64,000 nt of DNA from Neorhizobium vignae (GTDB lineage Bacteria > Pseudomonadota > Alphaproteobacteria > Rhizobiales > Rhizobiaceae), in assembly GCF_000732195.1 (NCBI RefSeq), contig NZ_JNNU01000007.1, positions 283,727-347,726 of the forward strand, written 5' to 3'. The notes below the pieces were generated by a model. The model ran no database searches. It had not been told where the DNA came from and saw only the letters and a program-made list of their open reading frames with translations. Positions 8,644 to 16,639 of this stretch are shown here, in pieces (position 1 is the first letter of the stretch; each line of letters opens with the position of its first letter). The position numbers and the translations under genes were made by a program.

Positions 8644-9258
8644 TCAAGGTCCGATGATGGGCACGTGCGGGGACGTCGTGCGGGGCATCAGGCCGGTCAG
8701 GCGCGGATCGTCGAGGACTTCGACCATCACGGCATAGGGCGTGAACCCGGACCGCTGATAGAACTGCATGGCGGCCGGGTGGTCGAAGTGGCAGGTATGC
8801 ACCCAGAAACGGCGGATCGGATGCGCCCAGGCCCTCTCGATCGCCCAGTTCATCATGAAACGGCCGGCGCCCTTGCCGATCGCACCCGTGACGAGGCCGA
8901 AATAGACGAGCTCGCATTCGCCCTGCTCCCGGAAATCGAGTTCCAGGAGGCCGATCCGGCGGCCGCCGTCTAGAAGCGCGTAAATCTCGACCTTCGGATC
9001 GTTGAGCACCGAGGCAAGTTCGTCGTCGCTCATGACAAGCCGCGAGACCCACATCCAGTTCTCGCCGACCGCGCGAAACAGAGCGCGGTATGCGTCGGGA
9101 GCAGGAGACTGCCAGCGTTCCAAGGCCAGCGTGTCCGGCGCCGTCGCGGTCTTCCTGCGCGGCCTTTCGAACATTTCGAGGCAGGTTACGACAGTGGCAA
9201 TCTTGCCCGGAGGTACGGCGGAATAGCCGGACGGTAATGTGGGGTTTTCGCTTTTCAT
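8644..9258 (-). CDS. GNAT family N-acetyltransferase
   Basis: A 204-residue protein with a GNAT acetyl-CoA-binding fold in its C-terminal two thirds. The core reads IGLLELDFREQGECELVYFG, followed by the acetyl-CoA pyrophosphate loop in TGAIGKGAGRFMM and the typical HPAAMQFYQRSGF. The first 60 residues are extra to the minimal GNAT domain. The acceptor substrate is unknown. The start was set at MKSENPTLP; the open frame continues far upstream but with poor composition. Confidence 0.88.
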   Translation of the reverse strand: MKSENPTLPSGYSAVPPGKIATVVTCLEMFERPRRKTATAPDTLALERWQSPAPDAYRALFRAVGENWMWVSRLVMSDDELASVLNDPKVEIYALLDGGRRIGLLELDFREQGECELVYFGLVTGAIGKGAGRFMMNWAIERAWAHPIRRFWVHTCHFDHPAAMQFYQRSGFTPYAVMVEVLDDPRLTGLMPRTTSPHVPIIGP

Positions 9259-9335
9259 GTAACCTTTGGAGCCGCTTGGCGGGTTGATGTCAATGGGCGG
9301 AGACGTCGATGCCAAGTGATATCGACGGCAGGTAA

Positions 9336-10604
9336 TCAGCCGAAAAGGCGGTCGCAGGCGTATACGATACCGTAGGAATGGATGGCGACCGCGGCATAAA
9401 GACCGAGGCCTGCCATCAGCCGCTCGCCCGGATGCATGGGATCGAGACTTTCGCGCGGCTTGGCGGAGGAAATGCCCATCAGGCTCATCAGCGTGAAGAC
9501 GGCCAGTGCCGCGATCAGGGCTGTCGACGAGAGCCCGATCCGGTAACCGACCCACAGCATCAAAAGCGTGATTCCGAAACTGCCGGTGACAAGCAGGCTG
9601 CGGGTCGGAAAGATCTGTCTCAGCACCCGGCCGCCGTCGAACTGGGTCATCGGCAGAAGATTGAGAAGGTTGAAGGCCCCGAGGATCAGCAGGAACACCA
9701 GAGCCGGTTCACGCAGGGACGAGGACAATAGGTGGGCCGTCGATAGGTCGTGGACTGAAATCACGACCGGTACCAGGAAGGCGGACATGCCTGCGCCCAT
9801 GAGCGCGCAGGTGGCGACTTCGAAGCGGCTGTTGTAGGGCCGCCCGCCGATGGCGATACCTCCGAGAAACGGCACGAAGATCATCCTGACCCGTTCATGC
9901 CCGAAGGCGCGATAGGCCGCCATGTGCCCCAGTTCGTGCAGCACGATGACCAGGGTGAGGATTATGGAGATCGTCAGGCCTGCCGCCGTGAGCCCGAAAA
10001 AGGGCCAGAGCAGCAGCGTCGAGAGGAGCGCCAGGACTATCTGGACGACCGGGTGTTCGATTATGCCGCCTGTTTTCGGCCGGCCGTTTCTCAGCCAGGC
10101 AGTCAGCGACGAAAGCTCGCGGCGGATCATGAAATAGCGAAACAGGTAAACGGCGAGGCCGCGATAGTCGTCCGTCTGGGCGAGAGTGATCGTGGAACCG
10201 CCGGGCGCGGCCGACACGGCGCGGTATTCCTCGAAGTTGCGCCAGAAGGAAATGTCGAGCGCGGTGTCATCGACCACGCGTGCACGGCTCTCGTAGCTGC
10301 GCTGCGTACTATCGACATTTTCCTCCACCTTAAAGACCCGCCGGATCGGCGCGCCGTGGCGATCGGGATGGCTGTAGGCGATCTCGATCCCCCCGCGGTT
10401 CTTTACCGTCCCCGAGGATAGGATCGAAGGGTTCCAGCTCGCTTCCTCGCCGCCGGGATGAAACGCGTGCCACAGGCGTTCCGGAGCGATTTCAAGCGTC
10501 CGCTGCAGCGTGATGGTGCGGCGGCCGACGGGCGCGGCCATCAGCAGCCAGAGCAGACCGAGATTGATCGTCAGCAACAGGACGGCGGAAACGGTAGGCG
10601 TCAT
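9336..10604 (-). CDS. M50 (site-2-type) membrane metalloprotease with N-terminal START-like domain
   Basis: A 422-residue protein in two parts. After an N-terminal membrane helix (about residues 5-24), residues 32-170 look like an SRPBCC/START-type cavity domain (ITLQRTLEIAPERLWHAF, then SWNPSI). Residues 185-420 hold several membrane helices of the M50 family. The zinc motif HELGH is at residues 223-227. The second motif is FDGG at residues 322-325, with Phe where LDGG is usual. Both His and Asp ligands are present, so it may be active. Such enzymes cut proteins inside the membrane, and the cavity domain could bind a lipid or other ligand. Substrate unknown. Confidence 0.8.
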   Translation of the reverse strand: MTPTVSAVLLLTINLGLLWLLMAAPVGRRTITLQRTLEIAPERLWHAFHPGGEEASWNPSILSSGTVKNRGGIEIAYSHPDRHGAPIRRVFKVEENVDSTQRSYESRARVVDDTALDISFWRNFEEYRAVSAAPGGSTITLAQTDDYRGLAVYLFRYFMIRRELSSLTAWLRNGRPKTGGIIEHPVVQIVLALLSTLLLWPFFGLTAAGLTISIILTLVIVLHELGHMAAYRAFGHERVRMIFVPFLGGIAIGGRPYNSRFEVATCALMGAGMSAFLVPVVISVHDLSTAHLLSSSLREPALVFLLILGAFNLLNLLPMTQFDGGRVLRQIFPTRSLLVTGSFGITLLMLWVGYRIGLSSTALIAALAVFTLMSLMGISSAKPRESLDPMHPGERLMAGLGLYAAVAIHSYGIVYACDRLFG

Positions 10605-10740
10605 AGCGACCTCGGAGCCTGTCGGCTCGCCATTGGCCGATCATCACGGACACCATTAGGCCGATTGATTTTCCAGGCGGTTTAGCCAACCGCTAAAATG
10701 TGAACGAGCAGCCGTGCAACGGCGCGCGACCGGCGCTTCG

Positions 10741-11457
10741 TCAGGCCGCCACCTCCTGCGTCAGGCGATGCCCGGCATCGGTCACCAGCCAGGGACCCGA
10801 CCGCAGCACTTCCTTCGGCCTTTCATATGTCGTCACCGCCGCGATGATCTCCCGCCAGGCGGGATGATGGGCCTCGGCATCGGCCAGTTCGTCGATCCCG
10901 CGCAGGACCAGCGCTTCGACCGGCGACAGCATCAGCCGGCCACGTTCCGTTGCTCCCCGCAGAATCCGCCAGATATAGGTGAGGTCAAAGGCGGTGATGC
11001 CGGCGGAGGCCGGGCGGATGCTACGGTAGGCGCCCCGCGCGCCGGGCTCGAGAGCAAGGCGGATCTGGTCGAGCGCGAAGGCCGAGAGACTTTCCGGCAC
11101 ATCGGACGCGACTTCCATGGCATGCAGCAGAAGTTCGAGTTCCAGGGCGGAACGGACGGCGCCGTCGGCGGCGATCGTGCGCATCAGCCAGCCGGCCTTC
11201 GCGTCGTCGATGCGTCCGATTGGCTCTGTGCCGCGCACGAGATACGCCGTGAGGCTTTCGACGAAATAGGTCGACCATTCGGCGCTTTGTCCGGGACAGG
11301 AATCATTCAGCGCAAGAAGAGCGAGCGCGTCTTCGGAGGAGCAAATGCCATCCGGGAACGCGTATTTGCGCAGCATCAAAATATCGTCGGCCACAATCCG
11401 ACCCTTCCCGGCGATGACACATGCCGGAAAAGAAAAGCGGAACCCGCTCATCTTCAT
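10741..11457 (-). CDS. conserved hypothetical protein with possible internal repeat, 238 aa
   Basis: I do not recognise the family. The protein appears mostly helical and soluble. Two stretches look alike: one around LRKYAFPDGICSSEDALALL (about residues 29-48) and one around RGRLMLSPVEALVLRGIDEL (about residues 170-190). Each is followed by a Trp 12-16 residues later and a run of hydrophobic helix. This hints at an old duplication, somewhat like TerB or EF-hand type helical repeats, but no metal-binding loop is clear. It stands alone, with 136 bases to the protease gene. Function unknown. Confidence 0.72.
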   Translation of the reverse strand: MKMSGFRFSFPACVIAGKGRIVADDILMLRKYAFPDGICSSEDALALLALNDSCPGQSAEWSTYFVESLTAYLVRGTEPIGRIDDAKAGWLMRTIAADGAVRSALELELLLHAMEVASDVPESLSAFALDQIRLALEPGARGAYRSIRPASAGITAFDLTYIWRILRGATERGRLMLSPVEALVLRGIDELADAEAHHPAWREIIAAVTTYERPKEVLRSGPWLVTDAGHRLTQEVAA

Positions 11458-11551
11458 TTCTCCGTTTCATCATGAAACTGAATGTGGGTGATAATTGAGA
11501 GAAGTTGAGAGGCGGAAAAGAAGCGCGGTTAACCGGCGGGAAACAACGCCG

Positions 11552-12472
11552 TCAAACGGGCTCCACCTGCTTCGTTTTGGAACGCTCCCTCCAGATGATG
11601 AACAGGCCGGAGGCGACGATGATGGCAATGCCGAGCCATTTGGAGGCGGTCGGGAAATCGCCGAACAGGGCGTAACCGAGCACGGTCGCCGAGATGATCT
11701 CGAAATACTGGAAGGGTGCCAGCAGCGACAGCGGCGCCAGCCGGAAGGCGCGAACCACGAGCAGATGCATGTAGCCCGAGATCGAGCCGAGAAGCATCAG
11801 CAGAATGAGACCGAGCCAGGAGGCTGGGAGCGATGGGGTAAAATCCGCAGCCCCCGCGCTATCCCCGATAACCAGGGCCGCCGCCATGAACAGCGTTCCT
11901 CCGACGCCCGCCATGGTCTGCATGACGAGCGGCGAATCGGCTTCGCCGATCGCCCGGTTGAGGAAGAGGTAGAGCGTGAAGAGGAAGGCGCAGGCGACCG
12001 GCAGCAGCGCCGTCCAGCCGAAGATCGCATAGCTCGGCTGGATGACGATCATTGCGCCGCCGAAACCGACGACGATCGCCAGCCACCGCCGCCAGCCGAC
12101 CTTTTCGCCCAGGAAGATAGCCGACATCATGGTGAGCATGAACGGCTCGACGAAATAGATGGCGAAGACATCGGCAAGCGGCATGTATTTGACCGCCGCG
12201 AAGAACATCAGGCTGGCTGCCGCATGCAGCACGCCGCGCAGCAGGTTCATCCAGGGGCGCTTCGGCCGGAAAATCGCGGCCCCGGTGAAGACGGCAAGCG
12301 GCAGGATGCAGACCAGCTGAAAGAAGAACCGGTAGAATGTCACCTGAGCGGGCGACATCGCCTCGAAGGTCGCCATGTATTTGGCGATGGCATCCATCAG
12401 CGGCAGGATGACCATGCAGGTGGCCATGATGGCCATGCCCTTCAGCGGATTTTCAGGTGTGGAAGAGGGCAT
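11552..12472 (-). CDS. EamA/DMT family drug-metabolite exporter
   Basis: A 306-residue inner-membrane protein with about ten hydrophobic segments arranged as two EamA halves. The first half holds the family stretch LRGVLHAAASLMFFAAVKYMPL in the third helix (split by residues of its loop), and each half ends with a typical ISATVLGY- or MSAIFLGEKV-type segment. Members export amino acids, nucleosides or other small molecules; the substrate here is unknown. The ATG at MPSSTPENP was preferred; TTG and GTG codons up to 48 bases earlier are possible. lipB lies just upstream on the same strand. Confidence 0.85.
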   Translation of the reverse strand: MPSSTPENPLKGMAIMATCMVILPLMDAIAKYMATFEAMSPAQVTFYRFFFQLVCILPLAVFTGAAIFRPKRPWMNLLRGVLHAAASLMFFAAVKYMPLADVFAIYFVEPFMLTMMSAIFLGEKVGWRRWLAIVVGFGGAMIVIQPSYAIFGWTALLPVACAFLFTLYLFLNRAIGEADSPLVMQTMAGVGGTLFMAAALVIGDSAGAADFTPSLPASWLGLILLMLLGSISGYMHLLVVRAFRLAPLSLLAPFQYFEIISATVLGYALFGDFPTASKWLGIAIIVASGLFIIWRERSKTKQVEPV

Positions 12473-12534
12473 GCCCGGCACTTTCGAGGAACCGGGTTCT
12501 TCAACCACAGCGGGCGGCAATGTTCAAGCCGAGA

Positions 12535-13263
12535 TCAGGCGCCGGCGGGGTCGGAGGCCGTGGCGCCGAAGATTTCCTCGAAGGCTTCCCGCAGGCGCAT
12601 ATCCACATCGGCCATCATCACCGGAAGGCCGAGATCGACGAGGCTCGTCACGCCGTAGGCGCTGATGCCGCAGGGCACGATGCCGGTGAAATGCGAGAGG
12701 TCCGGATCGACGTTGAGGGAGAGGCCGTGGAAGCTCACCCAGCGGCGCAGGCGGATGCCGAGGGCGGCCACCTTGTCCTCCGCCATCGTACCATCCGGCA
12801 GAAGCGGCTTTTCCGGCCGGCGCACCCAGACGCCGACGCGGTCCTCGCGCCGTTCGCCGCGCACGTTCATCATGTCGAGGGTGCGGATCACCAGTTCCTC
12901 GAGCGCCGCCACATAGGCGCGAACGTCCTGGCGCCGGCGCTTGAGGTCGAGCATCACGTAAGCGACCCGCTGACCGGGGCCATGATAGGTGTATTCGCCG
13001 CCGCGGCCTGTGGAAAACACCGGGAAACGATCCGGCTCGATCAGGTCGGCGGCGTCGGCGCTGGTGCCGGCGGTGTAAAGCGGCGGGTGTTCGAGCAGCC
13101 AGACGAGCTCGTCGGCACGGCCGTCGGCGATCGCCGCCACCTCGCGCTCCATCTCGGCCACCGCCTCCTCGTAAGGGACCAGGCCATCGGAGATTCGCCA
13201 GCGCACCGGCGGCGAGCCTGTTTGGGGCAGCATGGACAGATTGAGGTCGGTGCGTGTGAGCAT
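12535..13263 (-). CDS. lipB: octanoyl-[acyl-carrier-protein]:protein octanoyltransferase
   Basis: A 242-residue LipB that moves octanoate from acyl-carrier protein to lipoyl domains, the first step of lipoate synthesis, in the cytoplasm. The signature [16 protein letters not shown] is present. The catalytic pair is visible as the Lys in [10 protein letters not shown] and the Cys in [15 protein letters not shown]. The start was taken at [12 protein letters not shown]; twelve more codons upstream are open. lipA is not in this window. The EamA exporter gene follows on the same strand. Confidence 0.93.
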   Translation of the reverse strand: MLTRTDLNLSMLPQTGSPPVRWRISDGLVPYEEAVAEMEREVAAIADGRADELVWLLEHPPLYTAGTSADAADLIEPDRFPVFSTGRGGEYTYHGPGQRVAYVMLDLKRRRQDVRAYVAALEELVIRTLDMMNVRGERREDRVGVWVRRPEKPLLPDGTMAEDKVAALGIRLRRWVSFHGLSLNVDPDLSHFTGIVPCGISAYGVTSLVDLGLPVMMADVDMRLREAFEEIFGATASDPAGA

Positions 13264-13440
13264 GGAAATTCTTCTGGCAAAAACAAAAGGGTGCGGCAAG
13301 AGGCCGATTTTCAGCCCGGTTTATATAGGCATTCGGGAGAAGAGTTTTTATCCTTCAAAAATCTGTCACGGCGCACTTGTGCACCCCAAATGCTTTTGCT
13401 ACATGCAGCCCCGCCGGCGCAAGTCGGCATCTACCACGAT

Positions 13441-13525
13441 GCGGTCGTGGCGGAATTGGTAGACGCGCAGCGTTGAGGTCGCTGTGTCGCAAGACGTGGA
13501 AGTTCGAGTCTTCTCGACCGCACCA
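13441..13525 (+). tRNA. tRNA-Leu (anticodon GAG), CCA encoded
   Basis: An 85-base class II tRNA. The acceptor stem GCGGTCG pairs with CGACCGC, and ACCA follows in the genome. The D-arm has GGCGGAATTGGTAGAC, typical for bacterial tRNA-Leu. The anticodon loop TTGAGGT gives GAG, reading CUC and CUU. A variable arm follows (GTCGCAAGAC region), then the T arm with GTTCGAGTC. A terminator comes directly after it. Confidence 0.96.
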
Positions 13526-13532
13526 AAATAAA

Positions 13533-13554
13533 AACCCGCTTCGGCGGGTTTTTT
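13533..13554 (+). terminator. intrinsic terminator of tRNA-Leu
   Basis: Stem AACCCGC/GCGGGTT with a TTCG tetraloop, followed at once by a run of T. It lies seven bases after the encoded CCA. Confidence 0.92.
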
Positions 13555-13666
13555 GTTGCCTGTATCGCGGCGGACAGAACCGGCCGCTAAAAATTTAGCG
13601 GCCAAGCTCCCGTTCCTTTTAGGTTTTTCCCTTAATCCCGTCGATTGGGACATCTGGGGAAAAGAC

Positions 13667-14590
13667 ATGAAGACGCTTATCTTTGCGCAGGTATTCGCCT
13701 GCCTTCTGGCAACCACCATCGCCGCCTCCGCCGAAACGATTTCCACAGACACTCATTCGCCGGAGCTTTCCGTCAAGGTGGCGGAGGGGATTGGCACGGC
13801 CAATGCCCATATCGTCGCAGAAATGACGCGACAGGATGCAGGCGACCACTGCTCGAACTGGTTTGCGGGCCGCGGCAAGACGGCGATCAACGACTGCATC
13901 AAAAGCAGCCTGGACGGTGCAAGCACCAAGGCGGAGATAAGCGCCGACTGCGATGCCGGCGCACTCATCGACCATCGCGGCCGGAAATTCACCTTCGCCG
14001 GCGTTTGGGAGAAGCATGACGATATCAGGGCACCCGGGCGGTTCCGCTTCAGGGACGAGACCGGCACGATCGTCGAGCCCAACAATGCAGCGGGCGGGCT
14101 TACCCTGGCGCATCTCTGGACGACGCTCTGCCCGCAGGGCTTTCCCACCCTGGACGCGGAATTCAATCCCTACGTCAAGAAGAGGGATTTCGCGCTTGCC
14201 TCCACCAGAGACACGGACCACCCGCTCAACGACAGCCTGAATATCGAACCGTTCATCCACAACGACTCGTTCATGCATGTCAGCTACAAGTATGGGCTCA
14301 TCACCTATCATGATCCCAAGCCATCGATCGTCGGCACAATCCAGCCGAACACGCTGCTGTTCCAGGGCAGGATCGAGCATATGGGGGAGGCAGTCGGCGT
14401 CGCCTACACATTCAAGAAGGGTTGCGAACCGGCCCCTTATTTCGTGGTCGGCTATTACCACGCCAAAACATCTAGCTACTTCCTGCATGGCAAGGCGCCG
14501 CTACGCAGCAAGACGAATTGCGACGTTATCGGCTATAGCGAGAAAAGTCCGAATGCGACCTTGAAATTGCAGGCCTATCTGATGGATTGA
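13667..14590 (+). CDS. exported hypothetical protein
   Basis: A 307-residue protein with a clean signal peptide (MKTLIFAQVFACLLATTIAA, cleavage probably after ASA near residue 22). The mature part contains several Cys (for example HCSNW, DCIKS, ADCDAG, TLCPQG, KGCEPA, TNCDV), as expected for a disulphide-bonded periplasmic protein. No enzyme motif is recognised. The ATG follows GGGGAAA. It begins about 110 bases after the tRNA terminator. Function unknown. Confidence 0.78.
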   Translation: MKTLIFAQVFACLLATTIAASAETISTDTHSPELSVKVAEGIGTANAHIVAEMTRQDAGDHCSNWFAGRGKTAINDCIKSSLDGASTKAEISADCDAGALIDHRGRKFTFAGVWEKHDDIRAPGRFRFRDETGTIVEPNNAAGGLTLAHLWTTLCPQGFPTLDAEFNPYVKKRDFALASTRDTDHPLNDSLNIEPFIHNDSFMHVSYKYGLITYHDPKPSIVGTIQPNTLLFQGRIEHMGEAVGVAYTFKKGCEPAPYFVVGYYHAKTSSYFLHGKAPLRSKTNCDVIGYSEKSPNATLKLQAYLMD

Positions 14591-14625
14591 TCCCGGTACC
14601 TATGTTGCAAGGTAAGGAGAAGCCC

Positions 14626-15048
14626 ATGGTCGAGCTGAAGATCAAGACACGGCCGATCGGTGCGACCGCCGTCCTCGGACGCGTGGGTCACCCGCAGGTG
14701 AAGAGCGAGACGGAGGGACATGTGGAAGTGGTCACCGGCGCTTCGGAGCCGGGGTTCAATCCGCTGGACCTGATGTTTTCGTCGCTGGCCGCCTGCCTCG
14801 TGCTCAGCGGCCGGATCGCCGCGAGCAAGCTCGGCTTTCTCGACAGGCTCTCTGAGGTGAGGGTGCATGTGACGGGCGAAAAGGCCCACGAGGGGCCCTC
14901 CAGAATCACCAGGTTCATCGTGGACTTCCGCGTCGAAGGGGATTTCGACGACGAGCAGCGGCTGCAGATCGCTCATTTGGCGGAGGAAATCTGCACCGTC
15001 AGCAACACGCTGAAAACTTCGCCGGAAATTTCGCTGACGATCGGTTAG
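14626..15048 (+). CDS. OsmC family protein
   Basis: A 140-residue OsmC/Ohr-type protein. The two redox-type Cys positions of the family are present: one in SSLAACLVLSG and one in EEICTVSNTLK. Members reduce organic or fatty-acid hydroperoxides using lipoylated or other thiols. The sequence is closer to the general OsmC group than to Ohr, so the preferred substrate is uncertain. The start MVELKIKTRP sits behind AAGGAG; thirteen earlier codons are open but have no good ribosome site. Confidence 0.88.
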   Translation: MVELKIKTRPIGATAVLGRVGHPQVKSETEGHVEVVTGASEPGFNPLDLMFSSLAACLVLSGRIAASKLGFLDRLSEVRVHVTGEKAHEGPSRITRFIVDFRVEGDFDDEQRLQIAHLAEEICTVSNTLKTSPEISLTIG

Positions 15049-15057
15049 CCGTACCCC

Positions 15058-15555
15058 TTAGTCGTCGTCTGGAATGTGGCTGTCGACACCTTCGAGCCGG
15101 AGATTGTTGACCAGTTCGCGGACGCCGGCGACGCGCTGGATTCGTCGGGCGATCTTGCGTGAGGTGGCCGCATCGTCGACGGCTCCTTCGAGCGTGACGG
15201 TGCCATCCTCCACATGCACGTCGATCGACGCCATGTCGATCATATCGAGCTCGTCGATCGCGTCGGTGACCCGCTCTTCGAGATCGTCGGCCTCCTCGAT
15301 CCCCTTCGTGCCGGGGCGGATGGTGTCGACCAACCGCTCTTCCGATCCGTCGCGCTCGACGCTGTCCACCTGATAACCGCGATTGCGTTCCGCGTCGAAA
15401 TTGGCCTTGGGATCACCATAGGCGGCATTGTCAACAGGGCGGGCGCCGGTTGCGTCGTCATAGGGCCAGCCTTCATCGATATTTCGGTCATCGTAATCGC
15501 GGAAATCTTCCTCGCGGGAAATATCGTCAGCTTTTTTCTTGCCCGGCACGAGCAC
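15058..15555 (-). CDS. BON-domain protein
   Basis: A 165-residue protein. The first 85 residues are highly acidic and look disordered. Residues 90-160 form a BON domain: LEERVTDAIDELDMIDMASI, then VEDGTVTLEGAVDDAATSRKI and the closing VAGVRELVNNLRLEG. BON domains are thought to bind phospholipid or other hydrophobic surfaces. No signal peptide is evident, so the location is unclear. The next gene upstream on the same strand carries another BON domain. The stop is only ten bases from that of osmC, which converges on it. Confidence 0.85.
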   Translation of the reverse strand: MLVPGKKKADDISREEDFRDYDDRNIDEGWPYDDATGARPVDNAAYGDPKANFDAERNRGYQVDSVERDGSEERLVDTIRPGTKGIEEADDLEERVTDAIDELDMIDMASIDVHVEDGTVTLEGAVDDAATSRKIARRIQRVAGVRELVNNLRLEGVDSHIPDDD

Positions 15556-15625
15556 CTCCTGTCAGTCCAAATGGACCCGGCGCACCCCCAATTCACAAAA
15601 GGGCTGGTGCGCCGGGCATCTCGCT

Positions 15626-15883
15626 TCAATGGCTCGTGGATGCGCCATCCTTGTTACCCGTCAGGGTCAGATGGCTTTCGACATCATGTACGCCATCCAC
15701 GGTTTCCGCGCTCAATACGGCCTTCCTGGCCGAGAACACGGTATCGACTGAACCCTCGAGGACAACCTTGGCTCCCTCGGCATGGGGTTCGATCGTCGAC
15801 GAATCGACGTCCGGCAACGCGGCCAGACGCTCGGATACTTGGCGTTCGAGTTCGGCTGCGGTCTTGTCTGCTGTCGCATTCAT
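15626..15883 (-). CDS. small BON-domain protein
   Basis: An 85-residue protein that is essentially one BON domain: VSERLAALPDVDSSTIEPHA, then AKVVLEGSVDTVFSARKAVL and VDGVHDVESHLTLTG. The start MNATADKTAAEL follows GAGGAG; eleven more codons upstream are open but unneeded. It lies 70 bases ahead of the longer BON gene on the same strand, so the two may form one transcript. Lipid or surface binding is the usual suggestion for the domain. Confidence 0.85.
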   Translation of the reverse strand: MNATADKTAAELERQVSERLAALPDVDSSTIEPHAEGAKVVLEGSVDTVFSARKAVLSAETVDGVHDVESHLTLTGNKDGASTSH

Positions 15884-15952
15884 GGTCGTAGCTCCTCGCT
15901 GGGCTTGCGACCTCACAACGGGCGAACGCGGATTTGGTTCGGTCCGGGTTTA

Positions 15953-16444
15953 TTATTTTCCCTTGCCCCATTTGCGCAGCAGCCGATCCCGCTTCAGGCG
16001 GGACAGCCGCTTCAGCCAGAAGATGCCGTCGAGCTGATCGATCTCGTGCTGCATGCAGATGGAATAGAAACCCTCGGCGTCCTCTTCATGGACGGCACCG
16101 TCGAGATCCTGGTAGCGGAACCGGATCCTTTTAGGCCGCTCCACTTCGTCGTTGGCGCCGGGCATGGAGACGCTGCCTTCCATGTGCCGAATGAGCTCGT
16201 TCGAGGAGACCAAAATCTCCGGATTGGCGTAGAAACGCGGGCCGGTTTCCCTTGACAGTTCCAGCACCACGAGCCGGGTGAAGACGCCGGCATGCGCGGC
16301 GGTGATGCCGACGCCGGGTGCCGCCCGCATCGTATCGAGAAGGTCATGGGCCAGCGCAGTCAGGCTCGCGTCGAAGATGGTGACCGGTTCGCAGGGCTTG
16401 GACAGGCCTGGATCGGGATATTTCAGGATGGTCCGGATGGCCAC
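15953..16444 (-). CDS. peptide deformylase-like protein with degenerate active site
   Basis: A 163-residue protein that follows the peptide deformylase fold along its full length (MAIRTILKYPDPGL at the start). The three catalytic motifs are all changed. Motif 1 reads GVGITAAH, with His where Gln is expected. Motif 2 reads EGSVSMPG, with Ser at residue 91 in place of the metal-binding Cys. Motif 3 reads HEIDQ, with Gln137 in place of the second His. Two of three metal ligands are therefore lost, and normal deformylation is unlikely. The start is GTG behind AGGAG. Another, true def gene should exist elsewhere. Confidence 0.85.
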   Translation of the reverse strand: MAIRTILKYPDPGLSKPCEPVTIFDASLTALAHDLLDTMRAAPGVGITAAHAGVFTRLVVLELSRETGPRFYANPEILVSSNELIRHMEGSVSMPGANDEVERPKRIRFRYQDLDGAVHEEDAEGFYSICMQHEIDQLDGIFWLKRLSRLKRDRLLRKWGKGK

Positions 16445-16639
16445 TTTTCGAACTCCTCTCGCTGCCCTTCGGGGTTTTTCCGCATCGTTTCGCCATGCGC
16501 TCTGGACCCGGAACGGCAATTGTTCTAGCAGGAAAACCAGTGGCATGAGCAATAGCGCCGGATGCGGCTATCCGGTTGTTGACAATATGTTTTTTGCCGC
16601 CATTCTCCTTTTGTCAAATACCACCAGCGAGGGCGGCAG

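Noticed and set aside
13441..13525. tRNA-Leu as the attachment site of a genomic island
   Set aside because: No integrase, no repeated 3' end of the tRNA was noticed nearby, and the following genes look native.
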